DNA of 64,000 nucleotides, from NCBI GenBank assembly GCA_022822405.1, contig JAJEBT010000128.1:1-64000 (forward strand). The letters are read 5' to 3'. A program made the translations under genes and the position numbers. Shown here piece after piece: positions 8,600-17,698 of this stretch (positions are counted from its first letter, which is position 1; each line of letters opens with the position of its first letter). Source of the stretch: Alphaproteobacteria bacterium. GTDB lineage: Bacteria > Pseudomonadota > Alphaproteobacteria > MPNO01 > UBA830. A model generated the notes under the pieces. The model was not told the DNA's origin and ran no database searches. It worked only from the letters and a program-made list of their open reading frames with translations.

Positions 8600-9465
8600 G
8601 TCTTCAGGCCGAAGACACGGATCGCGTTGTCGCGCAGAAACGCCTGACGCGACTCGGGCCGGAGGTTCAGCCCGTCCACCTCGCGCCGGTAGCGCTCGAA
8701 GGTGAGGACGGGAAAATCCGTGCCGAACATGACCTTGTGGCGCCCGTAGCTGTCGATGAAGCGGACGAAGCTCTCCGGCCAGTATTTCGGCGCATGCGCG
8801 TCGGCGATGATGTGGACGTTCTCGTGCTTCCAGGCCATCGCCGTCATCTCTTCGGCCCAGGGGATGCCGACATGAATGCCGACGAGCTTCAGCTCGGGGA
8901 AATGGCAGGCGACGGGATCAAGGCTGATCGGCCGCCCGACGCTCTCCAATGGTCGGTTCGGGTCGTAGACCAGCGACTGGCCGACCTGGGTCAGGAAGGG
9001 CACGTCGAGCTCGACGCATTTGGCGTAGAACGGATACCAGCGGGCATGGCTCGGCGGCAGTTCGAACCAGTGCGGATAGGCGTGGGCGCCTATGAAGCCC
9101 AGTTCGCTGACCGCGTGTTCCAGGGCACGCACGCCCGCCATCCCCTCCGTAGGGTCCACGCCGGCGAGGCCATGGAACCGGTCCGGGAATTTCGCGACCG
9201 CTTCCCTCACCACGCCATAGGGCAGATGCCACGATCCCGGCAGGCCCAGCTGCCCGGTCTTGTGGGCGACGAGGAAGGCACGCTCGGTCCCCGCCGCATC
9301 CATCATCCGCAGCATGTCTTCATGGCTGCAGCCTTCGAGCACGCTGTCGTCGCGGCCGAACTTCCGCTGGTGGAACTTGCCGGACCAGTCGGGGCGCATC
9401 CTTGCGATCTCGGGCGTGTGCAGGTTGACCACCGTGTCGATGGCGAGAATGTCGAAGCCGCTCAT
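8596..9465 (-). CDS. Amidohydrolase-2 family metal-dependent hydrolase or decarboxylase
   Basis: A 289-residue TIM-barrel protein of the amidohydrolase-related family that includes ACMSD-type decarboxylases and lactonases. Visible marks are the barrel segments GLAGVDPTEGM and GFIGAHAYPHW, LKLVGIHVGIPWAEE (metal-ligand position), and MFGTDFPVLTFE, with the family's invariant Asp. The first strand reads AIDTVVNLHTP, so the usual N-terminal HxH metal pair is not preserved; only one His is seen. That may mean altered metal binding, as in members that need only one metal site. Both ends overlap neighbours by 4 nt. It could hydrolyse a ring or lactone or remove a carboxyl group in the same pathway. 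Confidence 0.75.
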   Translation of the reverse strand: MSGFDILAIDTVVNLHTPEIARMRPDWSGKFHQRKFGRDDSVLEGCSHEDMLRMMDAAGTERAFLVAHKTGQLGLPGSWHLPYGVVREAVAKFPDRFHGLAGVDPTEGMAGVRALEHAVSELGFIGAHAYPHWFELPPSHARWYPFYAKCVELDVPFLTQVGQSLVYDPNRPLESVGRPISLDPVACHFPELKLVGIHVGIPWAEEMTAMAWKHENVHIIADAHAPKYWPESFVRFIDSYGRHKVMFGTDFPVLTFERYRREVDGLNLRPESRQAFLRDNAIRVFGLKT

Positions 9466-10622
9466 TTCGGGAGCGCCCTGCCAAGCCCCATGTCGCTGGC
9501 GATCAGGTCGAGCAGGATCTCGCTCGAACCTTCACCGAAAGTGTAGAGGCGTGCGTCGCGCCAATAGCGCTGCATGTCGCCTTCGGCGGCGTAGCCGGCG
9601 CTTGCCATGATCTGCATCCCCTCCTCGGTCACCCGCTTCAGCGTCTCTGTCGCGGCCCACTTGGCCTGCGCGGCAAGACGGGTGCAATCCTTCCCATCGT
9701 CGATGGCCCATGCAAGCTGGCGGACCAGGAGACGGGCCTGATCGACCTCGGTCTGCATGATTGCCAGACGGTGGGCGAGCGCCTGAAAGCGGCCGATGGC
9801 CTGGCCGAACTGGACGCGTTCGCACGCATGCGCCGCCGCTGTATCGACCGCCCTTTGCGCGGTGCCGACCGCCGTGGCGGACAGCCCGGTGCGGCCGTAG
9901 AACAGCGTCTTCTTCAGGCAGGCGAAGCCCGCATCACGCGGGCCGAGCAGCGCGTCCTGCCCGACGCGCACCCCGTCGAAGGCGATGTCATAGGTCAGCG
10001 AACAGCGATTGCCGATCTTGTCGAGCCGGGTCATCGAGACGCCTTCGGCATCCGGCGGCACGAGGAACAGGCTGATGCCGCCACCGCCCCGCGCACTCTT
10101 CGCGGAACGGGCGGCGACCACGAGACGGAGCGCAGCGGCCGCGCCGCTGATCCAGACCTTCCGGCCGGTGAGCCGCCAGCCCTCGCCGTCGGGCACGGCA
10201 CGGGCCGCTAGCGCGCCCGCATCGCTCCCCGCCCCAGGCTCGGTCAACGCAAGCGCGAAGGCGCCCTCCCCCGCCAGCATTCGCGGCAGGAACGCGGCGC
10301 GCTGCGCCCTGGACCCGGACGCCAGAAGCGTCATGATCCCGAAGCAGGTCACCCGGTTGAACAGAAGCGCGGCCATCGTCGCGTGGTAGCCCAGCCTTTC
10401 CTGCACGCAGGCCATGGTCTGCCAGGCGGCGCCCGCCCCGCCTGCATCCACCGGGACGGCGAGGCCGAGAAGCCCCATCTCCGCCATCAGCGGCAGCAGG
10501 TGGTCGGGCGGGTCTGCCTCCGCATCGCGGCGGCGCACCTCCTCGGGCGGCAGATGCCGATCCATCAACCTGTCGATGCTGTCGAGAAGGAGCCTTTGCT
10601 CGTCGGTGTCTCCAAAATCCAT
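9462..10622 (-). CDS. Acyl-CoA dehydrogenase family protein
   Basis: A 386-residue acyl-CoA dehydrogenase, full length for the family. The FAD/substrate segment ALALTEPGAGSDAGAL and the beta-domain KVWISGAA are both clear. C-terminal helices follow with RVQFGQAIGRFQALAHRLA, and FGEGSSEILLDLIA has Glu in the YEGT-like catalytic position. The ATG at 10622 gives the expected N terminus DFGDTDEQRLLLDSIDRLM. A longer open frame upstream runs antisense through the GMC gene and is not coding. No good ribosome-binding site is visible. It is first in a five-gene operon and only 36 nt from the divergent GMC gene. Confidence 0.9.
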   Translation of the reverse strand: MDFGDTDEQRLLLDSIDRLMDRHLPPEEVRRRDAEADPPDHLLPLMAEMGLLGLAVPVDAGGAGAAWQTMACVQERLGYHATMAALLFNRVTCFGIMTLLASGSRAQRAAFLPRMLAGEGAFALALTEPGAGSDAGALAARAVPDGEGWRLTGRKVWISGAAAALRLVVAARSAKSARGGGGISLFLVPPDAEGVSMTRLDKIGNRCSLTYDIAFDGVRVGQDALLGPRDAGFACLKKTLFYGRTGLSATAVGTAQRAVDTAAAHACERVQFGQAIGRFQALAHRLAIMQTEVDQARLLVRQLAWAIDDGKDCTRLAAQAKWAATETLKRVTEEGMQIMASAGYAAEGDMQRYWRDARLYTFGEGSSEILLDLIASDMGLGRALPK

Positions 10623-10658
10623 ATTAGTTGCTAGTCGGCAAAGCGTTTCGGGATCAAG

Positions 10659-12242
10659 ATGGTTCTCATGGACGCGGATTCGGAAAGCGACGTCGTGATC
10701 GTGGGCGCAGGGGCCGCCGGGGCGGCCGCGGCCTGGCGCCTGGCCAGGCACGGGCTGAGCGTCACCTGTCTTGAGCAGGGCGATTGGGTCGACCCGAAAT
10801 CGTCTCCCTCCACTGACTCCGACTGGGAGCTTCTTCGGCAGGGCCCTTGGAATCCGAACCCGAACCTGCGTCGCGGATCGGTGGACTGCCCGGTGGATGC
10901 CAGCGAGAGCTCGATCGAGCCGCTGTTCTTCAACGGTGTGGGGGGCAGCACCGTCATGTGGTCCTGCCACTTTCCGCGCCTGCACCCGAGCGATTTCGCA
11001 ACGGCGAGCCTCGACGGCGCGGGTGACGACTGGCCGATAAGGTACGAGGAGCTCGACCCCTATTACGACATGAACGAACGCATGATGGGCGTCGCAGGGC
11101 TTGCCGGCAATCCGGCCTATCCGCCCATGCACGCGAAGCGGACACCGCCCGTGGGGCTCTCGCCCGGAGCGCTCAGGGTGGCCGAGGCGTTCAACCGGCT
11201 GGGTTGGTCCTGGTGGCCCGCGGACCTCTCGCTGCGAACGGGCACGAATGTCGCGGTCTGCAACAACTGCGGCCCGTGCGAACTGCATTGCCCGCGCCGT
11301 GCGAAGGGGGCCGCCGACCTGAGCTACTGGCCCCTTGCGCTGGCCGCAGGGGCGCGGCTGGCCACCGGGGCTCGGGTGGTCGACGTGGAAACCCTGGGCG
11401 GGCGGGTCACCGGCGTGGTCGCTTCCGACGGCGGGGCGCTGCGCCGCTGCAAGGCTCCGGTCGTGATCCTCGCCGCGAACGGGATCGGCACGCCGCGGCT
11501 CCTGCTGCATTGCGGGCTGGCGAATCGCAGCGGCCTTGTCGGACGGCGCCTGATGCTGCATCCGCTGGCCCGGGTCACAGGAATCTTCGAGCAGCCGGTC
11601 GAAGGCCATCGCGGCATCGCGGCGGGCGCGCTGGTCAGCCATCATTTCTACGAAACCGACATGGCCCGCGGATTCCGGCGCGGCGTGAAATTGCAGGGGC
11701 TCGGCAGCCACGGACCGGCGCTCACCGCGCTTGGTTCCCTTGGGCGGCGCCTGCCCTGGGGCACCCGGCATCACGCGACGTTCGCGAACACCTTCGGCCA
11801 TGCGTTCAGCCTCTCGATCTGCAGCGACGACATGCCGGACGTGCAGAACCGAGTCGTGCTGTCCGGCCATCTTGCCGACAGCGACGACGTACCCGCGCCG
11901 AAAGTGATCTACCGCGTGCCGGGCGAGGCGAAAGCGGCGCTTGATTTCGGCCGGGCACGTGCGACGGAAGCGCTTGCCGAGGCAGGGGCGGCGGAATTCA
12001 TCGAGATGGACTCCGTTGCCGGTGCGGGATTCCACCTGATGGGTACGGCACGGATGGGAGACAATCCCGAGACGTCGGTGGTTGATCGCTGGGGCGAGTC
12101 GCATGACGTGGCGGGCCTTTTCGTCCTTGACGGTTCGGCTTTCGTGACCGCGGCGGCGGCGAACCCGACCAATACCATTCAGGCTCTCGCACTGCGCGGC
12201 GCCGACCGCATCGCGGAAACCCGCAGCGCGAGAACTGCCTGA
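10659..12242 (+). CDS. GMC-family dehydrogenase with ferredoxin-like cysteine motif
   Basis: A 527-residue flavoprotein of the glucose-methanol-choline family, in the branch of the FAD-dependent gluconate/glucose dehydrogenase large subunit. The FAD motif VVIVGAGAAGAAAAW is at residues 12-26 and the GMC signature FNGVGGSTVMW at 91-101. The catalytic His is in FHLMGTARMG, and the C-terminal NPTNTIQALALR is also present. C201-x2-C204-x2-C207-x3-C211-Pro is a near-perfect iron-sulfur motif. In this branch such cysteines hold a cluster that passes electrons out, so an electron-transfer partner rather than oxygen is the likely acceptor. It is a close paralogue of the protein at 22088 but has no small subunit beside it. 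ATG 10659 or 10668 could be the start. Confidence 0.87.
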   Translation: MVLMDADSESDVVIVGAGAAGAAAAWRLARHGLSVTCLEQGDWVDPKSSPSTDSDWELLRQGPWNPNPNLRRGSVDCPVDASESSIEPLFFNGVGGSTVMWSCHFPRLHPSDFATASLDGAGDDWPIRYEELDPYYDMNERMMGVAGLAGNPAYPPMHAKRTPPVGLSPGALRVAEAFNRLGWSWWPADLSLRTGTNVAVCNNCGPCELHCPRRAKGAADLSYWPLALAAGARLATGARVVDVETLGGRVTGVVASDGGALRRCKAPVVILAANGIGTPRLLLHCGLANRSGLVGRRLMLHPLARVTGIFEQPVEGHRGIAAGALVSHHFYETDMARGFRRGVKLQGLGSHGPALTALGSLGRRLPWGTRHHATFANTFGHAFSLSICSDDMPDVQNRVVLSGHLADSDDVPAPKVIYRVPGEAKAALDFGRARATEALAEAGAAEFIEMDSVAGAGFHLMGTARMGDNPETSVVDRWGESHDVAGLFVLDGSAFVTAAAANPTNTIQALALRGADRIAETRSARTA

Positions 12243-12260
12243 ACAAGCGAAAACAAGAAG

Positions 12261-12302
12261 TGGACATAATGGTATATTGTTATATCATTAGGTCAACTGG
12301 GA
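12261..12302 (+). promoter_or_regulatory. Promoter and GntR-type operator of the dioxygenase/ABC-transport operon
   Basis: The near-palindrome ATGGTATATTGTTATATCAT (12269-12288) lies between promoter-like hexamers TGGACA (12261-12266) and TATCAT (12283-12288), which are 16 nt apart. The 42-bp block matches 35888-35929 at 39 of 42 positions; the other copy sits beside the gntR gene. I infer the same repressor binds here and blocks RNA polymerase in front of the operon starting at 12367. The rest of the 124-bp gap shows no gene. Confidence 0.75.
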
Positions 12303-12366
12303 TCTGGGCCAGGTGGCTGCATGTTCATCTCCAGCTCCGCAAGTTTCAGTGTCAGGAGGCGCGCGC

Positions 12367-13413
12367 GTGGCATTGCGAAACCGCTCGGAGGGCCAGGGCC
12401 CGGACACCAGGTTCGCGCTTCCGGCGGGTGACCCTCCGGCGCGGAACTGGAACAAGCGGACGCTTGAACGCGATGGATCGGCCCACCGCTACAAGCTGAC
12501 GGCACCCGCGTTGGAGCAGATCGGTGCGGCAATCGACTTTGCCAGGGCGAACGGGCTGACGGCAGAGACCGTCGAGCAGGAGGATTTCCGCATCCCCGCC
12601 TTTGCAGGAGACGTGCCGCGACTCAGGAAACGGCTCGACACCGGGCGCGGCTTTGCCGTGATCAGCGGGGTCGATGCGGCGACCCTCTCCGAAACCGAAG
12701 CGGAGATCGTGGCCTGGGGGCTCTGCAACTACCTCGGTCGACCGATTCGCCAGGGGATCGACCATGACCGGCGATTCTTCACGGTCACCGACAAGGGTGC
12801 CGCGAACACCGACCCGACCCGAATCGGGGCCAGCCCGCAGCGCTCGAGGAAGCATACCGACAACGGGTGCCTCGAACCGCGCCCTCCGGACTATCTTGGC
12901 CTGTTCTGCGTCCGCTCCGCCTCGGAAGGAGGCGACAGCACCATCGTTTCGGCACGGACCGTTTTTGACACCGTGGCAAGTGAGCGCCCCGACATCTTGC
13001 CGCCGCTGTTCAAGTCGTACCATTTCCGCGCGCCGCGCGCCCATGCCTGGCCGAGCCGCGGTCCGACGGTGCAGAAGCCGATCTTCGACACCCGCTCGGG
13101 CGAACTCCGCATCCACTACGCGCGGGTGATGATCGAACCGGGCATGGAGATGGCGGGCAAGCCGTTGACCGAAGAAGAGCGCGATGCGCTGGACTGCCTG
13201 GACGAAATCATCGAACGCCCGGATCTCAATTTTCGCCATGTCCTGCAGCCGGGCGAGCTCCTTGTGCTGAACAACCGCGTTCTGCTGCACGGGCGCGAGG
13301 CCTTTCCACCGGGCGCCTCGGGCGGCCGCACGCTGAAACGGTTCTGGATGTGGCGCCGGCATGCGGGCCCAGGCGACGATCCCGTGGCGCTCGACCTGGA
13401 GGAACTCGCATGA
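12367..13413 (+). CDS. TauD/TfdA-family Fe(II)/2-oxoglutarate-dependent dioxygenase
   Basis: A 348-residue protein. The iron-binding triad is visible as H163 and D165 (KHTDN) and H308 (LLHGRE), and R325 (TLKRFW) is the usual 2-oxoglutarate anchor. The start is the GTG at 12367, 7 nt after a strong AGGAGG (12354-12359); the ATG at 12313 would place the operator transcript start inside the gene and adds an unrelated tail. The family hydroxylates or cleaves small carboxylates, sulfonates and betaines, so this may be the entry reaction for the compound imported by the Dpp-like system in the same operon. The following gene overlaps it by ATGA. Confidence 0.88.
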   Translation: MALRNRSEGQGPDTRFALPAGDPPARNWNKRTLERDGSAHRYKLTAPALEQIGAAIDFARANGLTAETVEQEDFRIPAFAGDVPRLRKRLDTGRGFAVISGVDAATLSETEAEIVAWGLCNYLGRPIRQGIDHDRRFFTVTDKGAANTDPTRIGASPQRSRKHTDNGCLEPRPPDYLGLFCVRSASEGGDSTIVSARTVFDTVASERPDILPPLFKSYHFRAPRAHAWPSRGPTVQKPIFDTRSGELRIHYARVMIEPGMEMAGKPLTEEERDALDCLDEIIERPDLNFRHVLQPGELLVLNNRVLLHGREAFPPGASGGRTLKRFWMWRRHAGPGDDPVALDLEELA

Positions 13414-14147
13414 CCCGACAGATAGCCGCGCAAGTGACGCATCCCGACGGACGCGCTGCAGAGGCCGCGTTCGAGATCGTGCGCATGTACAATTTCGGCT
13501 CGGCAACCCGCGACCCGGAAACGGCGGTCGCGCATCAGGAGGAAGTGGCGAAGTCCGGCATCCACATCGCCTTCGACGTCCCCGCCCCGCGCATCTATCC
13601 CATCGCGCTGCATGCGCTGACCACTGACGACGAGGTTTACGTGCAGTCGGACCACACTTCGGGAGAAGTCGAGATCGTCATTCATGTCGGAGACGAAATC
13701 CATGTAGGCGTCGGTTCGGACCACACTGACCGGGCGCTGGAGACCGTGTCGATACCAGGCTCCAAACAGGCCTGCGCCAACCATCTGGCCCCGGCGTTCT
13801 GGCCGTATGACAAGATCCGCGACAGCTGGGACGATTGCGTTCTGAGGAGCTGGGTCGACGGGCGGCTGTACCAGGAGGTGGGCGTCGATGCCTTCCTGCG
13901 CCCCGAGGACATCGTTGCACTGCTTCGCGAACGGGTGGACGGCGTGCCCGAGCGTGACTTCATAGTCTTCTGCGGCACGATCGTGAGCGTCGACAAGACG
14001 CTCGGCTTCGGTGCCGAGTGGCGGTACGAACTGGACGCTCCCGGGCAACGCAAGATCGAGTCGACCTACCGGGTCACGGACATTCTGGGCGAGGTGAAAC
14101 CGGATTTTCGCGTCCCCTTCTTCAATCCCGGACCATCGGGAAACTAG
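13410..14147 (+). CDS. DUF2848-like protein (fumarylacetoacetate-hydrolase-like fold suspected)
   Basis: A 245-residue cytosolic protein that I place in the DUF2848 family from the conserved central GVGSDHTDRALE, the preceding acidic 'EVEIVIHVGDEIHVG' segment, and the late IVFCGTIVSVD block. Relatives often sit beside ABC importers and dioxygenases, as here. The domain is thought to resemble fumarylacetoacetate hydrolase, which would suit hydrolysis of a beta-keto or ring-cleavage product, but no catalytic residue assignment is made. The ATG at 13410 overlaps the dioxygenase stop (ATGA), which fixes the start. Confidence 0.65.
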   Translation: MTRQIAAQVTHPDGRAAEAAFEIVRMYNFGSATRDPETAVAHQEEVAKSGIHIAFDVPAPRIYPIALHALTTDDEVYVQSDHTSGEVEIVIHVGDEIHVGVGSDHTDRALETVSIPGSKQACANHLAPAFWPYDKIRDSWDDCVLRSWVDGRLYQEVGVDAFLRPEDIVALLRERVDGVPERDFIVFCGTIVSVDKTLGFGAEWRYELDAPGQRKIESTYRVTDILGEVKPDFRVPFFNPGPSGN

Positions 14148-14174
14148 CCAAAAATCCCAACTAGGAGGAAAACA

Positions 14175-15749
14175 ATGGCAAACACTTGGACAAAGTTCCT
14201 GGCATCCACCGCGCTGGCGGCGGCCGTGTCGCTGGGCGCGGGAGCGGCCACGGCGGAAACGCTGATCGTCGCCTCGCCACAGGTTCCGGAGGGCTTCGAC
14301 GGCGATGCGCTGAAGGCGCATACGCAGAACGTGGTCGTGCAGACCTACGAGAACCTCGTGGTCTACGGCAAGAAAGAGGTCGACGGCCGGATGATCAATG
14401 ATCCCGGCACCGTCGATCCGCACCTGGCCGAAAGCTGGACTGTCTCGGATGACGGCATGACCTGGGTGTTCAAGCTGCGCGAAGGCATCATGAGCCCGCA
14501 CGGCAACGAACTGACCGCCGATGACGTCGAGTGGAGCTGGGCCAAGTCGTTCGACCAGAAACGGACCGGCAATTTCATTGCGCGGGTCTCGAACGTCGCG
14601 GGCGTGAAGGCGATCTCGAAATACGAGGTCGAGTTCACGCTGAACGCGCCAAGCTCGATCTTCCTGAAGGCCCTGACGCTGTACGTGCCCGGCATCTACG
14701 ATTCGACCGAGATGAAGAAGCACGCGACCGGCGATGATCCCTGGGCGCTTGAATGGATCCGGTCGAACACGGCCGGTTTCGGCGCCTATCACCTGGAATC
14801 GCTGCGCCCCGACGACCAGGCGGTCTTCGTGGCCAACCCGAACTATTTCCTGGGCCAGCCGCATTTCGACCGGGTGATCTACAAGGAGGTTCCGTCCGAA
14901 GCGAGCCGGGTAACGCTGCTGAAGACAGGCCAGGTGCACCTTATCGACCGACCCTCGATCCAGAAGGTCGTCGACTTGCAGAAAGATCCGAACGTCCGGG
15001 TCGACCGCGCGTCGGGCCGCTCCATCGCGTCGGCACGCATGAACCCGAAATGCGAGCCGTTCAACAACAAGCTGTTTCGCCAGGCGGTGAACTATGCCAT
15101 CGACAAGGACGCGCTCAACACGGCCGTCTTCGCGGGCCAGGCCGACATCGCCAGGTCAATCGTTCCGCCGATCGTGGACGGCTACAACCCGACCCACTTC
15201 AAGTATGACTACGATCCGGCCAAGGCCAGGGAGCTTCTCGCCGAAGCGGGTTATCCCGATGGCATCGCGGACCCGATCCCGCTTCTCTATGCTGACGCGT
15301 TCTGGCATCAGGAACCGGTCGCGATCCAGCTGGCCGACCAGTTGAAGAAGGTCGGGATCAGCGTTCAGCCCACGCGGGTGACCACATCGGAGATGCGGGC
15401 CAAGGGGGCGCCAAAGGAGCAGAGCATGTGCTTCTTCACCTGGGAAGACGGGCCGATCGTGCTCGACCCGGTCTATTCGATGTACTTGATGGCGCATACG
15501 AAGGGCGTCTCGAACCGGGCGGCGTATTCCAATTCGGAGGTCGATTCGCTGATCGACATGTCGCGTGAGGAACTGGATGCCGAGAAGCGGCTGGCCATGA
15601 TGGACGAGGCGCAGAAGCTCTGGGTCGAGGACGCGCCATGGGTCCTGACCACGTATCCGGCCACCTTCGAGGCAATGGCTCCCAATGTTTCCGGCTGGGT
15701 GCATTACCCCGACGAGCACGAGCGCTGGCGCGAGCTCGTGAGTGAGTAA
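14175..15749 (+). CDS. ABC transporter substrate-binding protein, family 5 (dipeptide/nickel type)
   Basis: A 524-residue periplasmic binding protein of the DppA/OppA/NikA class. A Sec signal peptide covers residues about 1-30 (charged start, then STALAAAVSLGAGAATA, then cleavage before ETL). The family pattern follows: DPHLAESWTVSDDGMTWVFKLREGI, the LTADDVEWSW block and the C-terminal YPATFEAMAPNVSGWV. The strong ribosome-binding site AGGAGG (14163-14168) fits its need for high expression. It is encoded directly before two permeases and two ATPases, making a full importer. The family name does not fix the ligand; catabolic context suggests an organic compound rather than peptides. Confidence 0.92.
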   Translation: MANTWTKFLASTALAAAVSLGAGAATAETLIVASPQVPEGFDGDALKAHTQNVVVQTYENLVVYGKKEVDGRMINDPGTVDPHLAESWTVSDDGMTWVFKLREGIMSPHGNELTADDVEWSWAKSFDQKRTGNFIARVSNVAGVKAISKYEVEFTLNAPSSIFLKALTLYVPGIYDSTEMKKHATGDDPWALEWIRSNTAGFGAYHLESLRPDDQAVFVANPNYFLGQPHFDRVIYKEVPSEASRVTLLKTGQVHLIDRPSIQKVVDLQKDPNVRVDRASGRSIASARMNPKCEPFNNKLFRQAVNYAIDKDALNTAVFAGQADIARSIVPPIVDGYNPTHFKYDYDPAKARELLAEAGYPDGIADPIPLLYADAFWHQEPVAIQLADQLKKVGISVQPTRVTTSEMRAKGAPKEQSMCFFTWEDGPIVLDPVYSMYLMAHTKGVSNRAAYSNSEVDSLIDMSREELDAEKRLAMMDEAQKLWVEDAPWVLTTYPATFEAMAPNVSGWVHYPDEHERWRELVSE

Positions 15750-15770
15750 TGCGCGGAAACATGGCGGACA

Positions 15771-16796
15771 TTGGTTGAGCGAGTGACGTTCAGCCGCTTT
15801 CTGCTGCGCAGGTTGCTGATGGCGATCCCGCTTCTTGTCGGGATCGTCTTCGTGACCTTCATGCTGGTCCGCGTCGGCGGGCTGGACCCGGTCGGTCGCC
15901 TTGCCGGACCAACGGCGACCGCCGAGGAATTCGAGATGATCCGCGCGGAGCTGGGCCTGGACGAGCCGCTCTGGAAGCAGTTCGCGATCTATGGGGGCAA
16001 CGTGGTCCGCGGCGACCTGGGCGAAAGCTGGTTGTCGAACCGCCCGGTCCTGACTGATCTCAAGGAACGGGCATTCATCTCGATCGAGCTTCTTTTCTGG
16101 GGCGTGGGCATCGGGACGCTGATCGGCGTGCCGATCGGGCTTCGTGCCGCTTTCAGGCCCAACGGAAGGTTCGACCAGATCAGTCGGGTCCTGTCGCTGC
16201 TCGGCTTCTCCATACCGACGTACTGGCTCGGGCTGGTGATGCTCTTCGTCTTTTTTTACCTGCTTCAATGGGCGCCGCCCGGGATCGGCCGGATCAGCCT
16301 GATGGTCTCGCCGCCGGACCACATCACCGGCTCCTACCTGATCGACGGCCTCCTGACCGCCAGGTGGGGCGCCGTGCAGTCGGCCGCCGCGCACCTGGTC
16401 CTGCCGGTGATCTGCCTCGCCATCGTCTCGGCCGCGCCGATCATCAAGCAGACCCGCGCCATAGCGCTGGAAGTGCTGTCGTCTGACGCCGCGCGCTACG
16501 CGCGAGCCTCGGGCCTGCCCCCGAAGACCGTGCGGAGGCTGGTGCTGAGAAACAGCGCCACCCCGGTCGTCACCTTTGTCGGCACCGAAATCACCGGCCT
16601 TGTCGGCACCATGTCGCTGATCGAGTACGTCTTCGCCTGGGGCGGGCTCGGGCAATACGGGCTGAACGCCATCGTGCGCGGGGACTTCACGGCGGTGCAG
16701 GGCTACGTCCTGACCCTGGCGCTGTTTTCGGTCATCGTCTTCCTGATCGTCGACATCATCGTGAACCTGATCGAACCCAGATCGGAGCTGACCTGA
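15771..16796 (+). CDS. ABC transporter permease (DppB type)
   Basis: Inner-membrane permease of the Dpp/Opp class, 341 residues if the TTG at 15771 is used; a GTG at 15783 gives VTFSRFLLRRLLMAIPLL, the more usual length. Six hydrophobic segments are seen. The cytoplasmic EAA loop that contacts the ATPase is the YARASGLPPKTVRRLVLRN region. A five-codon reading frame starting at ATG 15761 after GCGGAAA ends inside the first codons of this gene and might couple translation. It overlaps the next permease by one base (TGATG). Confidence 0.9.
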   Translation: MVERVTFSRFLLRRLLMAIPLLVGIVFVTFMLVRVGGLDPVGRLAGPTATAEEFEMIRAELGLDEPLWKQFAIYGGNVVRGDLGESWLSNRPVLTDLKERAFISIELLFWGVGIGTLIGVPIGLRAAFRPNGRFDQISRVLSLLGFSIPTYWLGLVMLFVFFYLLQWAPPGIGRISLMVSPPDHITGSYLIDGLLTARWGAVQSAAAHLVLPVICLAIVSAAPIIKQTRAIALEVLSSDAARYARASGLPPKTVRRLVLRNSATPVVTFVGTEITGLVGTMSLIEYVFAWGGLGQYGLNAIVRGDFTAVQGYVLTLALFSVIVFLIVDIIVNLIEPRSELT

Positions 16797-17698
16797 TGGC
16801 GGAAACGGTCGGAGACGAGTTCAAGCGTGATCGGGCAGCCGCGCGTCCCTTCAGCCTGAAAAACCGGTTCATTGGCATCGCGCGCGTCAGCCCGACCCTG
16901 GCCTCCGGCGTCATCATCATTCTCGCTTTCGGTTTCATGGCGGTCTTCGCACACTGGCTGATGCCGCACGACCCCGTCTCAGCCTATCCCGAACGCGTGC
17001 TCAAGCCGCCGTCGGCAGAGCATTGGTTCGGCACCGACGGCAACGGCATGGACGTCTTCTCGCGCGTGATCTACGGTGCCAAGTTCGGCTTCGGAATTGC
17101 CATTCCGGCCGTGATCCTCGCGGTGGCCATCGGGGTTCCCGTAGGGCTTGTCGCCGGCTATCGGGGAGGGTTGCTGGACGAGGTCCTGATGCGCTTCTTC
17201 GACGGGCTCCGCGTCTTCCCCTCGATCATCCTGGCACTCGCGGTGGTCGCAGCCACCGGCCAGTCGCTCCTGAACGTGGTCCTGGTGCTCGGCTTTCTCG
17301 ATTCGCCCGTTTTCGCCCGCGTTGTACGGTCCGAGGTTCTGTCGCTCCGATCATCCGTCTTCGTCGAGAGCGCAAAGGCCGCAGGCAACCCGACGTGGCG
17401 CATCCTGTTCATCCATCTTCTGCCGAACGCCATCCAGGGTGCCACGGCGCAGGCCGCGGTGCGCGCCGCCTGGGCGGTTCGGATCAGCGCCACGCTTGCC
17501 TTCCTTGGCGTCGGCATTCAGGCGCCGACGCCGGAATGGGGCGCGATGATCCGGCAAGGGGCCGAATTCATGGTGACCGGGCAATGGTGGGTCGGGATCT
17601 TTCCCGGCATCGCGCTGATCTTCCTCGTCTTCGGACTGAACCTTTTTGGCGACGGCCTGCAGGACCTGATGGACCCGAGACGGAGGGCCGTCAATTGA
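16796..17698 (+). CDS. ABC transporter permease (DppC type)
   Basis: A 300-residue inner-membrane permease and partner of the preceding gene. It has the DppC layout: a cytoplasmic N terminus, one helix (ASGVIIILAFGFMAVFAHWL), a periplasmic region with HWFGTDGNGMDVFSRV, then the five-helix core with the EAA loop around SAKAAGNPTWRILFIHLLPN. The C-terminal PRRRAVN is cytoplasmic. The start is set by TGATG overlap with dppB, and a 4-nt overlap links it to the first ATPase gene. Confidence 0.92.
   Translation: MAETVGDEFKRDRAAARPFSLKNRFIGIARVSPTLASGVIIILAFGFMAVFAHWLMPHDPVSAYPERVLKPPSAEHWFGTDGNGMDVFSRVIYGAKFGFGIAIPAVILAVAIGVPVGLVAGYRGGLLDEVLMRFFDGLRVFPSIILALAVVAATGQSLLNVVLVLGFLDSPVFARVVRSEVLSLRSSVFVESAKAAGNPTWRILFIHLLPNAIQGATAQAAVRAAWAVRISATLAFLGVGIQAPTPEWGAMIRQGAEFMVTGQWWVGIFPGIALIFLVFGLNLFGDGLQDLMDPRRRAVN

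Noticed and set aside
8596-9465. Specific naming as ACMSD (2-amino-3-carboxymuconate semialdehyde decarboxylase)
   Set aside because: The N-terminal HxH metal motif is not seen and no kynurenine or 2-nitrobenzoate genes accompany it.
10623-12104. N-terminal extension of the acyl-CoA dehydrogenase frame
   Set aside because: It runs antisense through the whole GMC gene; acyl-CoA dehydrogenase similarity begins exactly at the ATG at 10622.
17023-17694. Long upstream extension of the DppD-like ATPase frame
   Set aside because: It is in a different frame of the DppC gene and the ATPase fold starts at the TTG at 17695.
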